DNA from: Candidatus Obscuribacterales bacterium
GTDB lineage: Bacteria; Cyanobacteriota; Vampirovibrionia; Obscuribacterales; Obscuribacteraceae
Direction of reading: 5' to 3'
Length of the DNA: 64,000 bases
Assembly: GCA_021732085.1 (NCBI GenBank)
Contig: JAKFVQ010000027.1
Location: 186,001 to 250,000, forward strand
The notes below the pieces were generated by a model, which saw only the letters and a list, made by a program, of their open reading frames with translations, was not told the DNA's origin and did no database searches. The translations under genes and the position numbers were made by a program. Shown in pieces: positions 26,188 to 34,942 of the stretch (position 1 is the stretch's first letter; every line of letters starts with the position of its first letter).

Positions 26188-27270
26188 TTAGTGACCTCCC
26201 GCTGGTGGTGCTGCTTCTTGAGGAGGAGCAGCCTTGGATGGAACGTAGTCACCAGGTGTGTTGCCTTGCGGCAGGTTGCCCGGATCTTCTCCGTTCGGTC
26301 CTTCGGTGCCGTGCTCGTGTCCGGCAGCGCTATGTCCGTCGCCGCTGGCAGGTTCGTAAACCTGGTTGGTCAAGCGCGGCAGTTTGACCGCCGGTGTAAC
26401 TTCGTTGAGCTGCGAAATATCGTTGATGACTTCTTCTTGATCTTTCGGCAGCGTCTTCAGGTAAGCGACCAGATACCACATTTGCTCTTCAGAGAGGATC
26501 TCGCCGAAGTGAGGCATACGGGTTCCGGGGACGCCTTCTCTGACTCTGTAGAACCAGAATGCATCAGGATACTGTTTGTAGAATGCGCGAGTGAAGTTTG
26601 CTGGCTTCTTCTCGAGGGTAATCGAATTTGGACCGTTGCCCCTGCCTTCTAGACCGTGACAGACAGCGCAGTTCTGTGTATAGATACCGCGTCCTGCATT
26701 AGCAGCCGCATCAGATGCGGTGTCAACTTTGCGGTTAGCCAGGAACTTCTCGTATTCATCTGGTGCCTGAACGTAGGTGGTGACCTTACGTCCATTACCC
26801 ATGGTTTGCAGATAGGCCACCAGGTCGTTCATGTCTCTGTCTGTTAGGAAGCTGAAGCTCGGCATGATCGAACCGGGTTTGACTGCCCGTGGTTGGATAA
26901 GGTGAGCCTTTTGCCACTCCGATGCCATGCGTCCGCCTTCATTTGTAAGGTCTGGACCGGTACGCGCTGTACCCAATTGGTGAGGCGTTTCGCTTACATA
27001 GTCACCGGCTTTCACAAGCGGACCATAGCCACGGTCTTGCAAACGTGTGAACTGAGTATGGCAGTAAACACAACCTTCACGAACGTAGATGCGTCTGCCG
27101 CGCTCTGGATCAGCTATCTGGTTGTAAGGGGTGTCCTTGTAAGCGTTTGCCGAAGTTGTTTTATTCGGATTGAAGAGCACCATCGGCAGTAGCACTGTCG
27201 CGGTGATGATGGTGAAGAAAGTGATGATGATTCCAGAGGCGCCGAGGCGATATCCATTTACACCGTTCAT
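26188..27270 (-). CDS. ccoO: CcoO-type cytochrome c fused to a second cytochrome c domain
   Basis: 360 residues. One N-terminal membrane helix anchors it. The first haem domain is CcoO-like: YVREGCVYCHTQ, TARTGPDL, and the conserved HLIQPRAVKPGSIMPSF with the Met ligand. A second class I domain from about 180 has CAVCHGLEGRGNGPNS and GVPGTRMPHFG. A proline- and glycine-rich tail with several His residues (about 310-360) ends it. Normal cbb3 oxidases have a monohaem CcoO and a separate dihaem CcoP; here one dihaem protein seems to stand for both. The ATG overlaps the ccoN stop as TAATG. Confidence 0.9.
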   Translation of the reverse strand: MNGVNGYRLGASGIIITFFTIITATVLLPMVLFNPNKTTSANAYKDTPYNQIADPERGRRIYVREGCVYCHTQFTRLQDRGYGPLVKAGDYVSETPHQLGTARTGPDLTNEGGRMASEWQKAHLIQPRAVKPGSIMPSFSFLTDRDMNDLVAYLQTMGNGRKVTTYVQAPDEYEKFLANRKVDTASDAAANAGRGIYTQNCAVCHGLEGRGNGPNSITLEKKPANFTRAFYKQYPDAFWFYRVREGVPGTRMPHFGEILSEEQMWYLVAYLKTLPKDQEEVINDISQLNEVTPAVKLPRLTNQVYEPASGDGHSAAGHEHGTEGPNGEDPGNLPQGNTPGDYVPSKAAPPQEAAPPAGGH

Positions 27271-28670
27271 TACGACTTCACCTCCATGCTTGAGAGGGTA
27301 GGAGTCTTAGTGTCGATAACGATACCGGCATTGGTGTACACCGTCTTCCATATGTTGTATGCGAACAGCACTTGTCCAAGGACAATCATGATGCCGCTGA
27401 TACCGCGAATAATCCAATAAGGCTTAAGTTCCATGGCCCACATGTCGATTGGAATGCCATGGTGCCAACCAGCTGACTGAATCAGGCCAGCTGTTGTAAG
27501 CGAGACCATCATCAGTGTAAAACCAAGGGTCTTCAACCACCAGTGGGCGCGAATCAGCCCTTGGCTGGCCCATTCTCTGCCAGTTAAGCGGGGCAATCCA
27601 TAATATACGGATGCGGTTAGGATAAAAGAGAAGGTTCCAAGTAGTGCCAGGTGAGCGTGACCGACAACCCATTGAGTGAAGTGCAAGTACCAGTTAATCC
27701 AGCGTGTTGCTTGGAATGGTCCTTGAGTACAGGTGATCAAGTAGAAGATGCAAGAAGTCATTGTAAAGCGCAAGGTCAAATCGGTGACGCCCATTTGCCA
27801 TTTGCCCTTCATGGTCATGAAGAAGTTCGTGAGAACGGTCATAACAGGGACCAGGAGGAACACCGAGGAGATAACCGCGATTGCTTTGAGCCATTCCGGA
27901 ACCGGCGATTGCAGAATGTGGTGCGTGCCAGTCGGTGCATAGAACAAAGCGATGCCCCAGAATCCGAGCATCGATAGACCGTGACTGTATAGGGGGTTTT
28001 GTGTGATGCGGGGCAGGAGGTAATACATCATGCCTACACCGACTGTTGTGAACCACATGCCGAGGATGTTGTGTCCGTAGAACCAGCCGATAATTGCATC
28101 GTTCAGACCAGGCAATGCGACGAAGGTTCTTTGTCCGATGATGTAGACCAGTGGGAACCAGAAGAGCGCTCCCAGGAAGTACCAGAGAGACACATAAAGC
28201 TTCTTGATTTTGCGATTGACCATCGTCATATAGATGTTCAATGCGGTGCAGATTAGTGCCACCACTACGAGGACGTCGAGCAAGGCGCCGAGTTCGGCGT
28301 ACTCACGTCCTTCTGTAAATCCATTTAGCAATGTTCCGAAAGCGCAGGCCATTAGAAGATTCCAGGCCCACATAGTAAAGTTGCCTAACTTCTCGCTCCA
28401 TAATTTCGACTTGGTAAGTGCCGGCACCATGTAAAACATCGAACCGACATAACCCATTGAGAGCCAGCCGATTGCAACTGCGTTTACGTGAAACATACGC
28501 AAGTGCGGCATCGAAAATTGAGGAACGTTGTGGACCAAATCCGGGAACGCAAACTCAAGGCTGGCGAAGAGACCAGCACCCATTCCCAGAACTGACCAGA
28601 AGACGGCGGAGATGAGGAAGTTGCGCGCTGCGCTTCCTTCCCGGTCACTTAAAAGCCTGTCAACTAACAT
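27270..28670 (-). CDS. ccoN: cbb3-type cytochrome c oxidase catalytic subunit I
   Basis: 466 residues with about twelve membrane helices, the haem-copper subunit that reduces O2 and pumps protons. Ligands can be seen for low-spin haem b (FHVNAVAIGWLSMGYVG; HFTQWVVGHAHLALLG), for CuB (WFYGHNILGMWFTTVG; GTHHILQ), and the cbb3-type cross-linked tyrosine in FWGIALFYAPTGTHH. The catalytic set looks complete. It is the first gene of the long minus-strand operon down to 19386. High-affinity (C-family) oxidases suit low oxygen. A 13-bp inverted repeat lies about 90 bp upstream. Confidence 0.93.
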   Translation of the reverse strand: MLVDRLLSDREGSAARNFLISAVFWSVLGMGAGLFASLEFAFPDLVHNVPQFSMPHLRMFHVNAVAIGWLSMGYVGSMFYMVPALTKSKLWSEKLGNFTMWAWNLLMACAFGTLLNGFTEGREYAELGALLDVLVVVALICTALNIYMTMVNRKIKKLYVSLWYFLGALFWFPLVYIIGQRTFVALPGLNDAIIGWFYGHNILGMWFTTVGVGMMYYLLPRITQNPLYSHGLSMLGFWGIALFYAPTGTHHILQSPVPEWLKAIAVISSVFLLVPVMTVLTNFFMTMKGKWQMGVTDLTLRFTMTSCIFYLITCTQGPFQATRWINWYLHFTQWVVGHAHLALLGTFSFILTASVYYGLPRLTGREWASQGLIRAHWWLKTLGFTLMMVSLTTAGLIQSAGWHHGIPIDMWAMELKPYWIIRGISGIMIVLGQVLFAYNIWKTVYTNAGIVIDTKTPTLSSMEVKS

Positions 28671-28760
28671 TACTAAACCCCTGTTGAGCTTTCCTGAAGT
28701 ATTAAAACGCTGTCAAAGGTAACTGACTGATGAGTTCTAATACTCTTTCACGCCAAATTA

Positions 28761-28773
28761 TTTCACCGTGAAA
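28761..28773. promoter_or_regulatory. Inverted repeat upstream of the respiratory operon
   Basis: TTTCAC-C-GTGAAA, a perfect 6-bp inverted repeat around one base, inside an A/T-rich stretch that is itself partly symmetric (ATTA and ATAAT flanks). It lies about 90 bp ahead of the ccoN start, in the gap between ccoN and pth. It has the form of an operator for a dimeric regulator; it is not a standard FNR box. Confidence 0.35.
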
Positions 28774-28894
28774 ATAATGTTTTTGACTGTGGAAGAAATT
28801 TGCTACACAAAGCGTAACGCTGGAAAACCATTGCACTGAATGGGTTTTGGGAATTTGTGGATGTCATTAAGGCGCGTTCGTAAATATGTTTCCT

Positions 28895-29536
28895 TTAATC
28901 CGTCTCAGCTGACTTGTTCAGTCTGAGGGGTGTGGGCTCCTCCTTGGCTGCCGGCTTGGGTCTCAAATCGAGCCCGTTATAAGCGTTCATGGATTCTTGA
29001 ATACCTCGGCGTAGCCAGAGAGTGATAGCCTCGGAGGCTTTTGTGATTACAGTAAAATAAAGTTCCTGATCGATATCTGGAATATCCGCCAAAACATAGT
29101 CGGCGCGGCGTGCTCCGCCAGGATCTGGTCCGACTCCGATTTTCAAGCGGTGAAAGTCACGATTACCCATAACTTCCATAATCGACTCGACGCCATGTTG
29201 ACCACCTGCGCCGCCACCCTTTGCAAAGCGCATGGTTCCAAGTGGGAGCGACACATCATCATGAACTACTAAGATGTCTTGCGGGACGATTTTGTAGAAG
29301 TGAGCGATGTTTTGGGCTGCTTGACCCGACAGGTTCATGTAAGTCTGTGGCTTGGCGAGCAATACGGAATTGTTGCTGATAGTTGTTTTGCAGAGATCGG
29401 CGTTCATATTCGATTTGAATGAAAATGAGGCACCATTGACGGTGGCAAGTTTGCTGACGACCACGAAGCCGGCATTATGCCGCGTCATTTCGTATCGCGA
29501 TCCAGGATTGCCAAGTCCAAGAATTAACTTAAGCAT
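28895..29536 (-). CDS. pth: Peptidyl-tRNA hydrolase
   Basis: 213 residues, slightly longer than the usual 190-200 owing to a polar C-terminal tail. It releases peptides from peptidyl-tRNA that drops off ribosomes. Signature parts are all present: LGLGNPGSRYEMTRHNAGF with the catalytic His20, LLAKPQTYMNLSG, VVHDDVSLPLG and KGGGAGGQHGVESI. Start ATG 29536 is the family start. It stands alone upstream of the respiratory operon promoter region. Confidence 0.96.
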   Translation of the reverse strand: MLKLILGLGNPGSRYEMTRHNAGFVVVSKLATVNGASFSFKSNMNADLCKTTISNNSVLLAKPQTYMNLSGQAAQNIAHFYKIVPQDILVVHDDVSLPLGTMRFAKGGGAGGQHGVESIMEVMGNRDFHRLKIGVGPDPGGARRADYVLADIPDIDQELYFTVITKASEAITLWLRRGIQESMNAYNGLDLRPKPAAKEEPTPLRLNKSAETD

Positions 29537-29749
29537 TGATTAGAACTCACCAATTTGATGCTGCTAAACGAGAATTTATCATCGACCAGTGCAAAGCTTC
29601 CATAAAACCTGAGGCTGCTCTGCTTATTTACATGCTAGAGTGCCACAATTCCTAGATAGATTTCGTAGAATTTTTCACGTATTTAGGAATGTTTTTCGTC
29701 GGCTGACGGAAATATTATTCGAACTTCAATTTTCGGGTGCAGTTAAGCA

Positions 29750-31171
29750 ATGGCTGAACAAACAAAAGAAAACTTTCCATACCTGCCTCATACCAAAAGC
29801 GACCGCGAGCAGATGCTCGAAAGCATCGGAGTGAAGAGCTTCGAAGAGCTGGTCAAGCATATACCGCAAGATGTTCGTCTAAAAGAACTGGATATTGCAC
29901 CTGGTCTGAGCGAGCTCGAATTGACCGAGCACATGCGCAAATTGGCCAGCAAAAATGTTTCAACCGCTCAGCAGTGTTCTTTTCTCGGCGGTGGGGTGTA
30001 CAGGCGTTTTGTGCCTGCATCTGTGAATTCGATCGTTTCGCGCTCCGAGTTTGCAACAGCCTATACGCCATATCAACCCGAAGTTGCGCAAGGCACCTTG
30101 CAAGCTATTTACGAATTTCAGACCGCAATTTGCCTTTTAACCGGCCTTGAAGTGGCAAATGCCTCTGTCTATGACGGTCCCAATGCCTGCGCTGAGGCTG
30201 CCCTGATGTCTTGTCGCTTGAGTGGACGCAGCAACATTGTCATGGCCGAAAGCTTGAATCCTGAATACATGATGGTAACGCGCACCTATGTTGAAACGTG
30301 TGGAATGAACACCACCGTTGCCAAAACGTCTGACGGCGTACTCGACGTCGATAAAGTCCAGCTCTCCGAGTCGTCATGCTTGATAGTCCAATATCCAAAC
30401 TATTTTGGATGCGTCGAAGACTTGGAATCACTGTCAAAGAAAGCCCATGATCAAGGCGCGCTGCTTGTAGTTGTCTGCGATCCTATTGCACTGGGCTTAC
30501 TTGAGTCTCCAGGTAAGCTTGGCGCTGATATCGCAGTAGGAGATGCCCAGCAGTGTGGTAACGGACTTTCTTTCGGCGGACCTTCAGCCGGTTTTATGGC
30601 AACGAAGAACCAATACGTTCGCCAACTGCCAGGACGCCTTTGCGGAATGACTGTGGACAGCCGCGGGCAGCGTGCGTTTACACTGACCTTGCAAACTCGC
30701 GAGCAACACATTAGAAGAGCCAAGGCGACCTCCAATATTTGCACAAATCAAAGCCTCAATGCTTTAACCATGCTTGTCTATCTCACTTTGATGGGCCCGC
30801 GCGGATTGAAGGAGTTGACTGAAATAAGCATGCTGCGAGCACATCGCTTGGCCGAATTACTTTGTCAAATTCCGGGCATCAAACTTAAGTTTGAAAGACC
30901 ATTTGTCAATGAATTTTTGCTCCAATTGAATAAGCCCGTTACCGACGTGTTGGCTCAGTTGAAGCAGCGTGGAGTATTGGGCGGAATTCATCCGGTTCAG
31001 TTTTACCCGGAACTAGATGACTGTCTTCTCGTCGCTGTAACCGAGATGAATTCACCAGATGATCTCGAACGCTACATCAATGCAATGAGTGAGGTTTTTC
31101 TAGGTAAAAAGACCAGCGATGTGCGCACAAAGTCCGGACAGGAAATTACAGCGGGCGCCGCAAGAGTTTAG
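29750..31171 (+). CDS. gcvPA: Glycine dehydrogenase (decarboxylating) subunit 1
   Basis: 473 residues matching the N-terminal half of the P-protein of the glycine cleavage system in its split form. Visible parts are YLPHTKSDREQMLESIGV, FLGGGVYRRFVPASVNSI, YTPYQPEVAQGTLQAIYEFQ and VANASVYDGPNACAEA. The PLP-binding lysine lies in the other subunit, GcvPB, which is not in this window; no gcvT or gcvH is here either. I saw no clear glycine riboswitch in the 213-bp leader. Start ATG 29750 agrees with the family. Confidence 0.94.
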   Translation: MAEQTKENFPYLPHTKSDREQMLESIGVKSFEELVKHIPQDVRLKELDIAPGLSELELTEHMRKLASKNVSTAQQCSFLGGGVYRRFVPASVNSIVSRSEFATAYTPYQPEVAQGTLQAIYEFQTAICLLTGLEVANASVYDGPNACAEAALMSCRLSGRSNIVMAESLNPEYMMVTRTYVETCGMNTTVAKTSDGVLDVDKVQLSESSCLIVQYPNYFGCVEDLESLSKKAHDQGALLVVVCDPIALGLLESPGKLGADIAVGDAQQCGNGLSFGGPSAGFMATKNQYVRQLPGRLCGMTVDSRGQRAFTLTLQTREQHIRRAKATSNICTNQSLNALTMLVYLTLMGPRGLKELTEISMLRAHRLAELLCQIPGIKLKFERPFVNEFLLQLNKPVTDVLAQLKQRGVLGGIHPVQFYPELDDCLLVAVTEMNSPDDLERYINAMSEVFLGKKTSDVRTKSGQEITAGAARV

Positions 31172-31342
31172 TCCAGTGAGTCAGCACGCTGACCAGGGGT
31201 GCAACTGATTTAGGTTAGATGCAGTCAAATGTTGTTAGCGATGAAACCAGCTATCCTTTTAGGGTAAGTCCAAAGTCACGACGACGAATTTGGGCAGCGT
31301 AATTAAGTCAACAAACCAGCTAGAGCAAAAGAAATCGATTAC

Positions 31343-32209
31343 ATGGAGCATTTAGACAAGTCTCAGAGCATTCAAAGTGAGTCCGATCCAAAAATAGTTG
31401 GAGGCGGCTCTGATCCAGTAAACATGCTTGGTGGCTCAGGTGCTAACACGCCGGCGACTCCTCCTCCTTCCAACCCCGGAAATCTGCCGGCTGGAAAAGG
31501 AAAGCAGGCGCCAACCAGTGCCCTGGGCTTTGTGAAAGAAGTTGTTGAGCTAATTGTAGTCACCCTTGTGCTATTGATAGCTATACGTTGGGCCTTCGCC
31601 GAAGCGAGATACATTCCATCTAGTTCGATGGAGCCAACGTTGCAAATTGAAGACCGCATTTTGGTTGAGAAAATTTCTGGGCATCTAAGAAAACCCTACC
31701 AGCGCGGTGATATTCTCGTTTTTTATCCGCCGCCGTCGGAAATGGGCGGAAAAGATCTAAGTAACGATCCACGCTTTGTTTTGGGACGACTTACCGGTTT
31801 GCCATTCCTTCCCTACGAACCGGCCTTTATTAAACGGGTGGTTGGATTGCCCGGGGATACAATCCGGGTCGAAAAAGGCGTTGGAGTATATATCAATGGA
31901 CAGCTTTTGGATGAGTCTCAGTACATCAAAGAAAAGCCGAACTACGATTTGAGAGTCTTGGGTGACATCGGAACGACCGGGCGCATTCCTTATCCTGGCC
32001 GCCCCGAGTTGTCTAATATCGATCTTTCCAAGCCGATAGTTATTCCCCCAGGAAAGTTATTCATGATGGGCGATAACCGCAATAATTCGCAGGACAGCCA
32101 CGTTTGGGGTTTCCTCGATCAAGATCGCGTTATTGGAAGGGCTTGTCTGGTTTTCTGGCGTCGATTGCTCCCCCCAGCGTATCCAATGAACCTTGAGTCA
32201 GGATACTAG
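31343..32209 (+). CDS. lepB: Signal peptidase I (first copy)
   Basis: 288 residues. A proline-rich disordered N-terminus (about 1-60) comes before one membrane helix (VVELIVVTLVLLIAIRWAFA). The catalytic Ser is in IPSSSMEPTLQIEDRILVEK and the Lys in FIKRVVGLPGD. The conserved MGDNRNNSQDSHVWGF box is near the end. It cleaves signal peptides on the outer face of the membrane. It is followed by a paralogue 85 bp downstream on the same strand. Confidence 0.95.
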   Translation: MEHLDKSQSIQSESDPKIVGGGSDPVNMLGGSGANTPATPPPSNPGNLPAGKGKQAPTSALGFVKEVVELIVVTLVLLIAIRWAFAEARYIPSSSMEPTLQIEDRILVEKISGHLRKPYQRGDILVFYPPPSEMGGKDLSNDPRFVLGRLTGLPFLPYEPAFIKRVVGLPGDTIRVEKGVGVYINGQLLDESQYIKEKPNYDLRVLGDIGTTGRIPYPGRPELSNIDLSKPIVIPPGKLFMMGDNRNNSQDSHVWGFLDQDRVIGRACLVFWRRLLPPAYPMNLESGY

Positions 32210-32294
32210 TATAATTTTCTTTAGACTCTGAAATTGGGCTGGCAGACTGCTAGATAAGCTTTAGAACTAGATCGTTTATTCACGGGTGCCATGC

Positions 32295-33074
32295 ATGTCT
32301 GTTGAAACTCCTGAAGTGCAGCCGGATTCGTCCGCTAATCGCAGTAGTTCAAGTTTGTCCGGTCCTAGTTCCGGGCTGACAAGCAAAGCATCCTTCTTCA
32401 AGATCGCTTTTGAATTTGTTCGAGAGAGCATTGAGTTTGTTCTTTTGACGCTAATTTTGTTGGTCATAGTGAGGAACTGTCTTGTCGAGGCGCGCTACAT
32501 TCCATCCGGTTCGATGGAGCCGACCCTGCAGGTCAATGATCGAATCCTGGTTGAAAAACTCTCCGGATTGATGGGGAGCCCAGTTAAGCGCGGCGATATC
32601 ATCGTTTTCTATCCTCCTCCTGATGAATTGGGTGGCAAGGATATTGGTAGATCAACGCTTGCCTATATGGGCCGATTGACTGGCTTGCCCTTTCTTTATA
32701 AGGATACGGCTTACATAAAACGAGTTATCGGACTGCCGGGCGAGAAAATCAGAATACAAAAAGATGTCGGAATTTTTGTTGACGATCAGCTTCTTGTCGA
32801 GGACTCCTATGCAAAGGAGCTACCGAATTACGATTTGAATGTATTAGGCGACATTGGCGGACGCAATGCCGAGGGCGATTATATAAAGCCTTACGGTGAT
32901 TCAAATGAGCCGATCATTGTGCCAGCCAGAAACCTTTTTTTGCTAGGCGATAATCGCAATAGTAGCGAAGACAGCCATGTTTGGGGCTTTCTCGATCAAT
33001 CTAGAATAGTTGGAAAAACTTGGCTCCTTTTCTGGAGACCGCTTGAAGCAAAGGGCGATAGTCCCTCTAGCTGA
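32295..33074 (+). CDS. lepB: Signal peptidase I (second copy)
   Basis: 259 residues from ATG 32295 (a GTG at 32286 is also possible). The same architecture as the copy upstream: disordered N-terminus, one membrane helix (FVLLTLILLVIVRNCLVEA), Ser in IPSGSMEPTLQVNDRILVEK, Lys in YIKRVIGLPGE, and LLGDNRNSSEDSHVWGF. Both catalytic residues are intact, so both copies are probably active. Both share an insertion with FYPPP and GRLTGLPF between the Ser and Lys boxes, which points to a local duplication. Confidence 0.94.
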   Translation: MSVETPEVQPDSSANRSSSSLSGPSSGLTSKASFFKIAFEFVRESIEFVLLTLILLVIVRNCLVEARYIPSGSMEPTLQVNDRILVEKLSGLMGSPVKRGDIIVFYPPPDELGGKDIGRSTLAYMGRLTGLPFLYKDTAYIKRVIGLPGEKIRIQKDVGIFVDDQLLVEDSYAKELPNYDLNVLGDIGGRNAEGDYIKPYGDSNEPIIVPARNLFLLGDNRNSSEDSHVWGFLDQSRIVGKTWLLFWRPLEAKGDSPSS

Positions 33075-33292
33075 TGATTGTATCGGTCATTAGTTCTGTC
33101 AACACCTTCAAATGCTAGGTGTAATGGCTGATTGAAGTTCCGCCGTTGAGACTATATTAGTTCCATTTTGTTCGAAGTAAGATAGTAAGCGATATTTGTC
33201 AAGAGGGTGGCAGTTTGTCGATCTCTTGGCAGCCGGCTTCCCGTCAGCAGTTGAAAACCGCATGGACTGACCATTTTCAGTAGTGTGCCGAT

Positions 33293-33357
33293 GCCGAAGG
33301 GCATCAGAACCCGCTCCAGATTTTATGTTTCCGATCGTGAATTCGGAAACATCTGGG
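33293..33357 (+). promoter_or_regulatory. Two-hairpin leader ahead of the GAF/HD-GYP gene
   Basis: A short hairpin GATGCC-GAAG-GGCATC at about 33293-33308 is followed by a long one at 33317-33357: CCAGA and TCTGG at the base, TGTTTCCGA and TCGGAAACA above. The second ends 52 bases before ATG 33409. The shape suggests a structured 5' leader or the terminator/attenuator of the upstream signal-peptidase gene. Bases 33075-33292 show no gene that I can support. Confidence 0.45.
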
Positions 33358-33408
33358 TATAAATAAATGGGACGCGCCATGCCGGTAGTTTTAGGGGAAA
33401 TTTTGTCC

Positions 33409-34938
33409 ATGGCCAAAAGCGAATCAAAAGGAAAAAAGAGCACACCAGTCGATCTGGTCAATCGCGGTGTACAAGCGGCTTCAGCCGTTGATGAAAATGG
33501 TCATGGTCATGTGCATGGCTCTGATTGTCAGCACTCAGCACCATTGGATACACGCAGCCTCACCATAAAAGACAGAGAAGACTCTCTGCGTAAGCTGGAA
33601 TCTGATCTGAGCAAGCGTGAGATTGGCCTTATAGAGCGCGAAATTAAGTTACTTAGTTTGCAACAAGAAATTGATCGCTTGCGCCCCTTATCGGGCTTAT
33701 ACCGTGTAGTCAAGGCAATGGCGACAGAGCGAAAACTCGAGTCAATGCTCGAAGTTATCACGCGAGAAACCGCTAGCATGTTGCGTTGCGATCGTTGCAG
33801 CGTATTTGTATTAGACACTCATCACGGCGAGTTATGGACTCAAGTTGCCCAAGGACTCGATGGAATGCGTACGATTCGCGTTCCTTTGTCCGGCACCAGT
33901 GTTGTAAGCCTCTGCGCTAGAACCGGAAGAACAATCAATATTCCTGATGCTTATGAAGATCCACGATTCGATCCGGAAGTAGATAAGAGTACCGGTTACA
34001 GAACAAACAACATCCTGTGCGTACCAATGCATAATCGCAGTGGAGCGGTAATCGGCGTCTTTGAAGTAATGAACAAGGATGTCGGCACCTTCTCTCAAGA
34101 AGACGAGGAGTGGTTGCAGGCACTAGCTGCGGTGGCAGCAGGTTTGATCGAGCAGGCTCAAGCCTATTCGGAAATCGAACACTTCGTTGATAAGACAGTT
34201 GAGACGCTGGCTCAGACAATTGATAAGCGCGATCCGCTTACTGCTGGGCATTCGATCCGTGTCACCAGGTACAGTATTGGTATCGGCGATGCAATGGCTA
34301 TTTCAGATGATGAAAAAGACGTTTTGCGTTATGCCGCCATGATGCATGATTATGGAAAGATTGGTGTGCCGGAAGCCATTCTCTGGAAGAACGGCAGACT
34401 GACTCCTGAGGAATATGCTTGCGTTCAGACGCACGCTCGTCTGACATATGAACTCTTGTCGAACTTGCCATTCACAAATAGATTGGCACACGTTCCTTTC
34501 ATAGCCTCATGCCACCACGAAAAATTGGATGGGACGGGCTATTACAGAGGACTTAAAGGGCATGAGATTCCTTTTCTTGCTCGAGTTATTTCGGTGTCCG
34601 ACGTTTTTGACGCACTGACTTCTGTTCGCCATTACCGAAATAGAATGAACATCGTAAAAGTCTATGAAATCATGGAGTCCGGAAGAGACAATCATTTCGA
34701 TCCGGAGGTTGTGGATTCGTTCTACGGCTTGCCTTGTGACCGAGTAATGCGTGTTATGGAGTCGGAAAGAGGTTCGCAGATTCCTGAAGAGGTTGATCTC
34801 TTTAAGAATATTAGCTGGCTGCGCTTGGTTGAACTTTGCCAGGGCGCGAAACCGAAACGACATGAAGAAGGACTGAAAGAGCTCTTCTACAGGGTCTACA
34901 ACGCTAATTTGCCGCCAGACTACCAAGAACTGGACTAA
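33409..34938 (+). CDS. GAF domain / HD-GYP-type phosphodiesterase
   Basis: I choose ATG 33409 (509 residues), which has AGGGGA about ten bases upstream, over ATG 33367. A coiled segment (about 50-95: KDREDSLRKLESDLSKREIG) leads into a GAF domain (about 100-255) and an HD-GYP domain (about 265-455). The metal-binding HD is in MMHDYGKIGVPEAIL and a further His pair in SCHHEKLDGTGYYRGLKG. The family's GYP triplet is GYY here. HD-GYP proteins hydrolyse cyclic-di-GMP or related dinucleotides. The HD residues are intact, so activity is possible. The HEAT-like gene follows after 4 bp. Confidence 0.88.
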   Translation: MAKSESKGKKSTPVDLVNRGVQAASAVDENGHGHVHGSDCQHSAPLDTRSLTIKDREDSLRKLESDLSKREIGLIEREIKLLSLQQEIDRLRPLSGLYRVVKAMATERKLESMLEVITRETASMLRCDRCSVFVLDTHHGELWTQVAQGLDGMRTIRVPLSGTSVVSLCARTGRTINIPDAYEDPRFDPEVDKSTGYRTNNILCVPMHNRSGAVIGVFEVMNKDVGTFSQEDEEWLQALAAVAAGLIEQAQAYSEIEHFVDKTVETLAQTIDKRDPLTAGHSIRVTRYSIGIGDAMAISDDEKDVLRYAAMMHDYGKIGVPEAILWKNGRLTPEEYACVQTHARLTYELLSNLPFTNRLAHVPFIASCHHEKLDGTGYYRGLKGHEIPFLARVISVSDVFDALTSVRHYRNRMNIVKVYEIMESGRDNHFDPEVVDSFYGLPCDRVMRVMESERGSQIPEEVDLFKNISWLRLVELCQGAKPKRHEEGLKELFYRVYNANLPPDYQELD

Positions 34939-34942
34939 TAAG

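Noticed and set aside
29537-29749. Glycine riboswitch ahead of gcvPA
   Set aside because: I could not recognise the conserved aptamer core in this leader.
33075-33408. Cyclic-di-GMP riboswitch ahead of the HD-GYP gene
   Set aside because: Hairpins are present, but the conserved GEMM core was not seen.
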